Source of the DNA: Clostridium sp. UBA6640
GTDB taxonomy: Bacteria > Bacillota > Clostridia > Clostridiales > Clostridiaceae
Assembly: GCF_002455975.1 (NCBI RefSeq)
Contig: NZ_DKLM01000077.1
Location: forward strand, 1-11,956
Direction: 5' to 3'
Length of the DNA stretch: 11,956 nt
The position numbers were made by a program, and so were the translations under genes. Under the pieces are notes generated by a model. That model made no database searches. It saw only the letters and a program-made list of their open reading frames with translations, and was not told where the DNA came from. Shown one piece after another: positions 6,760 to 11,453 of this stretch. Every line of letters starts with the position of its first letter. Position 1 is the first letter of the stretch.

Positions 6760-6795
6760 ACATCGCATTATTCAAATGAATTTTGTGGTGTCTTT
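6760..6795 (+). terminator. Terminator hairpin of J7
   Basis: ACATCGCATTATTC pairs with GAATTTTGTGGTGT around AAAT and is followed by CTTT. Several positions differ from the consensus, yet ACATCGCA still pairs fully with TGTGGTGT through two G-U wobbles. That is a sign of selection on the hairpin. Confidence 0.75.
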
Positions 6796-6889
6796 ACGTC
6801 GCAATTCAAATAAAGTATGACTTAATTATTCAAAGTTAAAATGTAAACAATGTTCTTTGAAAATTGAATAATACGGTATTTACAAAATA

Positions 6890-6898
6890 TGTTATAAT
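6890..6898 (+). promoter_or_regulatory. Extended -10 promoter TGTTATAAT for the beta-helix acyltransferase
   Basis: A perfect extended -10 lies 23 bp after the start of the G site. The leader to the start codon is about 40 nt. Confidence 0.82.
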
Positions 6899-6945
6899 TA
6901 ATTCATGATAGTAAGATATTGCGAAATACATTAAGGAGGGTTATG

Positions 6946-7611
6946 ATGGGCATTTCCGTTGATGAACTTTTTACATTGAGAGAATTAGACGCACAAGCAA
7001 TATTTGGAGGGGTTAAGCATCCTTGGGAAGTTCTTACAAGAATTAATACTTTCATTTTTGAGTACGCAAAAACTCTGCCAAATGATTTTGAAAGAATAGG
7101 GGAATTTATATGGGTTGGTAAAGGCACTACTATTGAAAAAAGTGCTCTGATAAAAGGTCCAGCGATTATCGGTTATAATTGCGAAATCAGACATTCCGCT
7201 TACATTAGAGGAAATGTTATCATTGGTAATGATGTTGTTGTTGGAAACTCAACTGAAATTAAAAATTCAATTCTCTTTAATAAAGTGCAGGTTCCGCATT
7301 ATAATTATGTTAGTGATTCAGTATTAGGGTATAAATCCCATTTGGGGGCAGGTGTAATAACCTCTAATTTAAAGTCAAATGGAACGCTAGTAAAAGTAAA
7401 ATATGGTACAGATATTATTGAAACTGGTTTAAGGAAATTTGGTGCAATTTTAGGTGATTCATCAGAAGTAGGATGTAATACAGTTTTAAACCCAGGAACA
7501 ATACTAGGAAAAGGTAGTATTGTTTATCCATTATGTTCTGTAAGGGGTTATATTCCAGAGAATAGTATTTTGAAAAACAGTGGTGAAATTGTAGAGAGAA
7601 AACAAAGTTAA
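6946..7611 (+). CDS. Left-handed beta-helix acyltransferase (GlmU C-terminal-like)
   Basis: The 221-residue protein is dominated by hexapeptide repeats of the [LIV]-G-x-x-x-x type from about residue 57 to 200 (for example WVGKGTTIEKSALIKGPA and AIIGYNCEIRHSAYI), which build a left-handed parallel beta-helix trimer. The block VPHYNYVSDSVLGYKSHLGA (117-136) matches the acetyl-CoA site of GlmU, where the equivalent histidine (His118 here) is the catalytic base. There is no pyrophosphorylase domain, so it is a stand-alone acetyltransferase-like protein. It probably acts on a nucleotide-linked or phosphorylated sugar. AAGGAGG favours ATG 6946 (6-nt spacing) over the adjacent ATG 6943. It is followed by the truncated repeat J8. 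Confidence 0.85.
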   Translation: MGISVDELFTLRELDAQAIFGGVKHPWEVLTRINTFIFEYAKTLPNDFERIGEFIWVGKGTTIEKSALIKGPAIIGYNCEIRHSAYIRGNVIIGNDVVVGNSTEIKNSILFNKVQVPHYNYVSDSVLGYKSHLGAGVITSNLKSNGTLVKVKYGTDIIETGLRKFGAILGDSSEVGCNTVLNPGTILGKGSIVYPLCSVRGYIPENSILKNSGEIVERKQS

Positions 7612-7660
7612 GTAATCAGAATATCGTATTCAGAAGTAAGTTTAGCAGTATTTTACTTAA

Positions 7661-7743
7661 CCACATTCTCATTTAATGACTAAAATTAAAAAACGAATAT
7701 TTTATATAAATACCGTATTATTGAGAAATGGATTTTACGGTGT
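7661..7743 (+). repeat. Junction repeat J8 (right-truncated copy)
   Basis: The left flank (7661-7708) and hairpin arms are intact, but the repeat ends at the terminator's own G site (TTTTACGGTGT). It continues as unrelated sequence beginning GAAAAAGTAG. Linker, rRNA-spacer-like motif and TGTTATAAT are absent. The rest of 7612-7985 holds the separate promoter/operator of the pduB-like gene and a leader of about 165 nt with no recognised element. Confidence 0.8.
7709..7743 (+). terminator. Hairpin of J8, without T tract
   Basis: ATACCGTA (7710-7717) pairs with TACGGTGT (7736-7743) with one wobble. No T run follows, so termination may be weak. A further small hairpin (GTGA/TCAC with AGTA/TACT, 7742-7764) followed by ATTTATTT could help. 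Confidence 0.5.
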
Positions 7744-7780
7744 GAAAAAGTAGAATTACTTCACATTTATTTAGAAAGGT

Positions 7781-7825
7781 AATTACCTTTACTAATGAAA
7801 ATTATGATATAATTACCTTTAGTAA
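7781..7825 (+). promoter_or_regulatory. Extended -10 promoter bracketed by a duplicated 15-bp operator-like site (pduB-like gene)
   Basis: AATTACCTTTACTAA (7781-7795) and AATTACCTTTAGTAA (7811-7825) are 14/15 identical and start exactly 30 bp apart, about three helical turns. They bracket TGATATAAT (7805-7813), an extended -10. The second copy contains TTAC-5-GTAA dyad symmetry, and the first overlaps the palindrome GGTAATTACC (7778-7787). The position over the -35 region and start site suggests a repressor site. The TTAC...GTAA form recalls HxlR-type operators, but that is a guess and no regulator lies nearby. Confidence 0.6.
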
Positions 7826-7985
7826 AATCAAAATAGCAATTTAAATAAAATATATCCAAGAAGTAATGATTACCAAACTATATATTGTGAACAAAATTAT
7901 ATAAGCAGTAGTAGAAAAAAATTTAGTAATGACGTTGTTCAAATAAGCGAAAGTAAGAATGTGGCAGAAAAGAGAGGTACTAACA

Positions 7986-8684
7986 ATGAATACACCATCA
8001 TCAATAACAGAATTTGTAGGAACAGCAATTGGAGATACCATAGGCTTAGTTATAGCTAATGTTGATTGTTTTCTTCATGAAAAAATGGGATTAGATAAAA
8101 AATATCGGTCTATAGGAATAATTAGTGCAAGAACAGGTGCAGGGCCACATATTATGGCAGCAGATGAGGCTGTAAAAGCTACTAATACAGAAGTAGTAAA
8201 GATTGAATTGCCAAGAGATACAAAGGGTGGAGCAGGACATGGCTCTTTAATCATTCTGGCAGCAGAAGATGTAACAGATGCAAGAAGAGCAGTAGAAGTT
8301 GCTCTTAAAGAATTAGATAGAATGTTTGGAGATGTTTATGTATGTGATTCAGGGCACTTGGAGCTTTCATATACTGCAAGTGCAAGCTTAGCGTCAGAAA
8401 AAGCATTTGGTGCCCCACTTGGAAAAGCTTTTGGTATAATTGTTGGTGCTCCAGCTGGTATTGGTTTAGTAATGGCAGATACAGCAATGAAAACTGCAAA
8501 TATTGAGATGGTAACATATGCAAGCCCAGATGCAGGAACAGCACACACAAACGAAGTAATTATAACAGTTACTGGAGATGCAGATGCTGTTAGACAATCA
8601 GTAATAGCTGCAAGAGAAATTGGTTTGTCTTTATTGAAAGCAATGGGGCAAGAAGCTCAATCTGCTACTAGACCATATATTTAG
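7986..8684 (+). CDS. pduB: PduB-like trimeric microcompartment shell protein (tandem BMC domain)
   Basis: The 232-residue protein is a BMC-T shell protein that closely resembles PduB of propanediol-utilisation compartments. Diagnostic stretches are TEFVGTAIGDTIGLVIANVD (8-27), RSIGI-x-x-ARTGAGPHIMAADEA (41-62), ELPRDTKGGAGHGSLIIL (74-91) and a C-terminal ARPYI-like TRPYI. Two BMC domains are visible: domain 1 at about 10-120 and domain 2 at about 140-225. Such proteins form pseudohexameric shell tiles. It begins where the short form PduB' begins and lacks the longer N-terminal extension of PduB, known in Salmonella to tie enzymes to the shell. GAGAGG lies 8 nt before ATG 7986. No other shell or pathway gene is nearby, so it is an orphan. 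By eye it uses more GCA, GGA and GTA codons than its neighbours. Confidence 0.92.
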   Translation: MNTPSSITEFVGTAIGDTIGLVIANVDCFLHEKMGLDKKYRSIGIISARTGAGPHIMAADEAVKATNTEVVKIELPRDTKGGAGHGSLIILAAEDVTDARRAVEVALKELDRMFGDVYVCDSGHLELSYTASASLASEKAFGAPLGKAFGIIVGAPAGIGLVMADTAMKTANIEMVTYASPDAGTAHTNEVIITVTGDADAVRQSVIAAREIGLSLLKAMGQEAQSATRPYI

Positions 8685-8721
8685 CAGACGATTTATTAAT
8701 CTGTTTTTTCTTATTAGATGA

Positions 8722-8890
8722 TCTAACTATAAAAAATGAATAATTTACTTGAGCGCCGTATTATTCAAATCTGAATTTTACGGTGCTTTTACGTTGTAAT
8801 ACAAATAAAATATGACTCAATTATTCAAAGCTAAAATGTAAATGGTGTTTTTTGATAAGTCAATAGCACGGTGTTTTAAAGATATTATGT
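8722..8890 (+). repeat. Junction repeat J9 (full-length, diverged promoter half)
   Basis: This copy has the left flank ATGAATAATTTACTTGAGCG (8736-8755), hairpin (8751-8790), linker ACGTTGTAATACAAATAAAA (8791-8810), a diverged spacer-like motif and G site (GCACGGTGTT, about 8867-8876). It aligns best with the first unit of J6 through AAAGCTAAAAT and ATGGTRTTTTT. No TGTTATAAT follows; TATTATGTTTTC stands in its place. A weak CAGA/TCTG stem with a T run (8685-8710) precedes it. Confidence 0.8.
8751..8790 (+). terminator. Terminator hairpin of J9
   Basis: AGCGCCGTA (8752-8760) pairs with TACGGTGCT (8779-8787). Compared with J5 (ACACCGTA with TACGGTGT), an A-T pair has become G-C on both arms. 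This is a compensatory change supporting selection for the hairpin. It is followed by TTTT. Confidence 0.82.
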
Positions 8891-8926
8891 TTTCTATATG
8901 ATTGTGAGAATATATAGAAAGCAGGG

Positions 8927-8932
8927 TATAAT
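8927..8932 (+). promoter_or_regulatory. Tentative -10 (TATAAT) for the small frameshifted gene
   Basis: TATAAT at 8927 has TTGTGA (8902-8907) 19 bp upstream as a poor -35. It sits about 75 nt before the start and just before a leader stem-loop. This is weak evidence. Confidence 0.35.
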
Positions 8933-8945
8933 TTTGATATTACTT

Positions 8946-8979
8946 AAATCTTAGCCATAAGATAATAGAACTAAGATTT
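8946..8979 (+). promoter_or_regulatory. Leader stem-loop upstream of the small frameshifted gene
   Basis: AAATCTTAG (8946-8954) is perfectly complementary to CTAAGATTT (8971-8979) across a 16-nt loop. The stem ends about 10 nt before the GGGAGGTGG ribosome binding site and has no T tract. It could shield or stabilise the leader RNA. Confidence 0.5.
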
Positions 8980-9002
8980 GCATATATTTGGGAGGTGGCA
9001 AT

Positions 9003-9363
9003 TTGGCTAAGCACGATTTCGGGATAATAGATTCCTTTAAAGAAAACAAATGGTATAGCAATTACGAGCCAGAAAAATATGACTGTATTTCTGTTGATGA
9101 TGATCTGATAGAAGAATTAATTAACTAACAAGTATAATAATGAGCTTATGCAAGTAAAAACTTATTTTCAAATTACAACTCAACTTGGACAGGGGCTCGA
9201 TTATTGCGGTGTAACAATTATACCTCCAAATTCTCTCAAACAATTTTATGATGTTATCATCCAAGCAAATAATCACTACCAATCACAAGAACTCAAACAA
9301 CTGATTAAAAAAATATCTAATGCCATAATAGAAAACAAATACTTAATTCATTATGGAATATGA
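9003..9363 (+). pseudogene. Frameshifted small gene of an uncharacterised Firmicutes family
   Basis: Two pieces read as one protein. TTG 9003, with GGGAGGTGG 5-6 nt upstream, opens 41 codons (MAKHDFGIIDSF...ISVDDDLIEELIN) ending in TAA at 9126. The next frame continues KYNNELMQVKTYFQ...LDYCGVTIIPPNSL...NKYLIHYGI to TGA at 9361. The break is at a tandem TAACTAAC (9122-9129): removing one TAAC restores a single 118-residue reading frame. The sequence therefore points to a 4-bp duplication. The joined protein resembles small uncharacterised proteins with an N-terminal E/YEPEKY-x-C-ISVDDD block and a C-terminal GI; I cannot name a function. The downstream piece alone could only start at ATG 9148, which has no binding site. 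Confidence 0.7.
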
Positions 9364-9463
9364 GTATTATTAACATTAGAGTATGTATCATGTTTTTTAT
9401 AGGACGTAACAATTATATAATTAGGCTATGTTTTAGTACAATGTTGATAATATGACAATTTTT

Positions 9464-9490
9464 AAGAAAAGCCCTTTTAGGACTTCTCTT
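9464..9490 (-). terminator. Rho-independent terminator of the CPBP gene (minus strand)
   Basis: Read on the minus strand, AGTCC-TAAAA-GGGCT is followed by TTTTCTT, with A-rich sequence before it. Mismatches on the + strand become G-U pairs on the minus strand, so the signal faces the minus-strand gene, whose stop is about 80 nt upstream. It may also block + strand readthrough. Confidence 0.65.
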
Positions 9491-9569
9491 AATTCATATT
9501 TTATAAATTGTGCAACAAGGGCAGATATAGAAATAATTAAAATCTTCAAATGCTCATTTTATGAATATA

Positions 9570-10295
9570 CTACTTGTTCATTGCTTTCATCATTTCAAAT
9601 AATGCAGGAGATATAGAAGTCATTAAAATTTGGACACTTGTTGCTAAATCCAAAATAGCATGACCTACCATCAACGGCTGTAGTTTTCTCTTTTTATAAT
9701 AAATAATTCCTAATACGAACATCAAAGGCAAGAATGACAAAAATCTAAATAGGATATGTTTCCAATCGTATAGCAGAGGAATAAAACTATGCTGAAGAGC
9801 ATAGAAAAACATTGGATACACAATTGATAATATTTTATTGCCAGTAACTTTTTCAATTCCGTTTAGTGCATGCCCAAAATATAAAGGCAGTTCAGCAAAT
9901 ACTACTGTTAAAGGTAAAAGTATAACATTTATTAATGCAAACCAAACTGGAATGGGTTGTACCATTGTTACAGGAACATAACCATAAATCATAAATCCAA
10001 AACCATACATTCCACCTATTCCTAATATAAGCATTAGCAGAACAATCAACAATGTATATTTAGTATTGCCTTGCCCCCTTTGATAACCAATTAGTTTTTT
10101 ATATGTAGTTCCTTCACTTTTGCAAATTGCCATTAATACAACAATAGTAATAATATTGCAAATAGTGCATATTATTGACCACCATTGACTTGCTTGTTCT
10201 AATGATTGATTGGCTATTATTGCAAATACCACTCCAACTATAATAAACAAAACGCTTCTAAACAATGGTAGTATAAATGGACATACTTTCGTCAT
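9570..10295 (-). CDS. CPBP/Abi-type intramembrane protein
   Basis: The 241-residue protein is mostly hydrophobic, with about six to seven predicted membrane segments (around residues 10-28, 40-57, 82-105, 117-134, 155-171, 180-200 and possibly 205-225). It shows the pattern of the CPBP (Abi) family of intramembrane glutamic endopeptidases. AELPLYFG (134-141) stands for the usual EExxxR, F-x-x-x-H occurs at FYALQHS with His169, and GHAILDL (211-217) stands for the third HxxxN/D motif. The first Glu and the Arg of motif 1 are absent, so protease activity is doubtful. ATG 10295 has GAGGAG 8 nt upstream. It runs against the array and has its own promoter and terminator. Related proteins modify prenylated peptides or give bacteriocin immunity; its role here is unknown. 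Confidence 0.75.
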   Translation of the reverse strand: MTKVCPFILPLFRSVLFIIVGVVFAIIANQSLEQASQWWSIICTICNIITIVVLMAICKSEGTTYKKLIGYQRGQGNTKYTLLIVLLMLILGIGGMYGFGFMIYGYVPVTMVQPIPVWFALINVILLPLTVVFAELPLYFGHALNGIEKVTGNKILSIVYPMFFYALQHSFIPLLYDWKHILFRFLSFLPLMFVLGIIYYKKRKLQPLMVGHAILDLATSVQILMTSISPALFEMMKAMNK

Positions 10296-10346
10296 TTTAT
10301 CATCTCCTCATAATTTACTAATATTTATTATATAAATAATCTTACA

Positions 10347-10355
10347 ATTATAACA
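10347..10355 (-). promoter_or_regulatory. Extended -10 promoter of the CPBP gene
   Basis: On the minus strand this reads TGTTATAAT, about 50 nt before the start codon. It is the same nonamer as in the array promoters but has no G site upstream. The end of the truncated transposase is instead the upstream flank. Confidence 0.6.
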
Positions 10356-10378
10356 CTAATTTCTATACGTTGTGTGTA

Positions 10379-10789
10379 GTCAAGTATTTTATGTCTCTAA
10401 AAGAAACTTGTTGCTATATTAAGTTCTACAATTTTACCACTCTTTCTAATAGAATAACCTGGAATCATACATTTGGTATATTTAAGCCATTTATCTAATG
10501 TTTTCTTGCTCTTATAAGTAGCAGAGTTTGTGAAGTCAGTAAAAGTCTTCTTGTAAGATTTGCAAATATATCGTTGTTTATCTTTATACTTTCCATTTCT
10601 TGATACAGTTTCAGCATTACAATGAGGACAGACTTTTCCCTTGGCAAATCTAAACTCTTTAACTTCTAGTGTAACTTGATTTACTTGTAAACCTACTATA
10701 GAAATTTATTCCAAGTAAGGAGATAATTGTTCTTGTTGAATTAAGGATAGTTTCTGAATGTCTGAAATTAAAAACGGTATACTTGCCAT
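10379..10789 (-). pseudogene. Decayed, 3'-truncated IS1595-family-like transposase
   Basis: From ATG 10789 (AGGAGATC upstream on the minus strand) the frame reads MASIPFLISDIQKLSLIQQE... and meets a TAA near 10706-10708. Past it, the same frame continues through a zinc-ribbon region (KVCPHCNAETVSRNGKYKDK, QRYICKSY) and KKTFTDFTNS...WLKYTKCMI-x-GYSIRK...IATSFF. A TAG then stands where the family has Trp, followed by RHKILD. This is the N-terminal DNA-binding part of an IS1595-like transposase. The catalytic domain is missing entirely, and the second zinc-ribbon CxxC is reduced to CKSY. Two stops and the truncation mean it is inactive. I see no terminal inverted repeats, so the element's ends cannot be set. 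Confidence 0.7.
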
Positions 10790-10821
10790 AATCTGATCTC
10801 CTAATCTATGAATTTGGCCTA

Positions 10822-10830
10822 ATTATAGCA
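10822..10830 (-). promoter_or_regulatory. Extended -10 (TGCTATAAT) of the transposase remnant
   Basis: On the minus strand TGCTATAAT lies about 33 nt before the remnant's ATG. It is probably the original transposase promoter. Confidence 0.5.
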
Positions 10831-10864
10831 TATCTCAAAAAACATATAAAATTTCAACATTTAT

Positions 10865-10992
10865 TTATGATACCGTATTATTCAGATAGAAAATTTACGG
10901 TATTTTTTATGTCGTAGTTTGATTAAAAGGCGACGTAACTTTTGAAAATGCAGATGCGAATAATGTTCTCTGAAAATTGAATAATGCGGTGA
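10865..10992 (+). repeat. Junction repeat J10 (right-truncated copy)
   Basis: This copy has the hairpin (10869-10908), a GTCGT/GCGAC inverted pair (10911-10915, 10930-10934) and TGTTCTCTGAAAATTGAATA (10964-10983). Its G site stops at AATGCGGT (about 10983-10990) and continues as GAAAAAATAG. The consensus promoter is lost. The remainder up to 11135 contains only the promoter at 11052. Confidence 0.85.
10869..10908 (+). terminator. Hairpin with T tract of J10
   Basis: ATACCGTA (10870-10877) pairs with TACGGTAT (10896-10903), followed by TTTTTT. No + strand gene precedes it within 1.4 kb, so here it is a bare array element next to the transposase remnant. Confidence 0.8.
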
Positions 10993-11051
10993 AAAAATAG
11001 TATAGAAATCTTCTGTAATCTATAAGTTATATGGAATCAATTACCCCTAAA

Positions 11052-11060
11052 TGATATAAT
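11052..11060 (+). promoter_or_regulatory. Extended -10 promoter (TGATATAAT) of the small membrane protein gene
   Basis: ATGATATAATTAC (11051-11063) is identical to the pduB-like gene's promoter core at 7804-7816. AATTACC lies upstream in both, and TTACAAGTAA follows here. It probably drives the genes at 11136 and 11454. Confidence 0.6.
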
Positions 11061-11135
11061 TACAAGTAATTGAGTCAGAATGGTAAAAAAATACGTAGTA
11101 ATAACTAATAGGTCTATATCAGGAGGGATTGATTA

Positions 11136-11414
11136 ATGAATGCTGAAAAATTTATTCGTAGGTGGGAGAAATATAGAAAGAAAGGTCATGGAAGATATAC
11201 ATTGATTAATGGTATCCTAATGGGGATGGGGGTTTATGTAGGCTCTATAACTAGCATATTGATTACACGAAAATCCTTTGACCCTTATAACTATTTTGGA
11301 TATTTTATTGGAGGTTTTATAGGAGGAGTAATTGGAGCACTTATAAACTGGGAGAGAAATGAAAAAAATATTATAAATTATTACAAGACAAATAGTACAA
11401 ATCTTTATATTTAG
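11136..11414 (+). CDS. Small membrane protein of unknown function
   Basis: The 92-residue protein begins with a basic, soluble stretch (residues 1-22, rich in Lys and Arg). Two hydrophobic segments follow, about 23-43 (INGILMGMGVYVGSITSILI) and 53-68 (YFGYFIGGFIGGVIGALIN), with glycine spacing typical of closely packed helices. It ends with a charged Asn/Lys-rich tail. The basic N terminus suggests the N terminus and tail face the cytoplasm. I do not recognise a family. AGGAGGG 8 nt before ATG 11136 supports the start. It lies 39 nt before the MBL-fold gene with no terminator or junction repeat between them, so they are probably co-transcribed. Confidence 0.75.
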   Translation: MNAEKFIRRWEKYRKKGHGRYTLINGILMGMGVYVGSITSILITRKSFDPYNYFGYFIGGFIGGVIGALINWERNEKNIINYYKTNSTNLYI

Positions 11415-11453
11415 CATTGTACAATATTAAGTGTGAGTAAAGGAGGAAAAAAG

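Larger units (their letters stand above)
6755..6920 (+). repeat. Junction repeat J7 (full copy)
   Basis: This copy contains the terminator hairpin (6760-6795), ACGTCGCAATTCAAATAAAG with a GTCGCA/TATGAC inverted pair (6798-6803, 6816-6821), TGTTCTTTGAAAATTGAATA (6851-6870), a G site (6870-6880) and TGTTATAAT (6890-6898). The leader after the promoter matches J1. The segment 6796-6850 aligns with J6 (5887-5937) and J9 (8791-8845). Confidence 0.9.

Noticed and set aside
7826..7985. Riboswitch in the long leader of the pduB-like gene
   Set aside because: I cannot recognise a conserved aptamer (for example a cobalamin box) and see no terminator/antiterminator pair.
8305..8550. Minus-strand reading frames opposite the pduB-like gene
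   Set aside because: They lie wholly inside a strongly conserved coding sequence and look like shadows; no binding site or recognisable product.
9148..9363. Independent 71-residue gene starting at ATG 9148
   Set aside because: No ribosome binding site precedes this ATG, and its frame continues upstream into the first half of the gene once one TAAC is removed.
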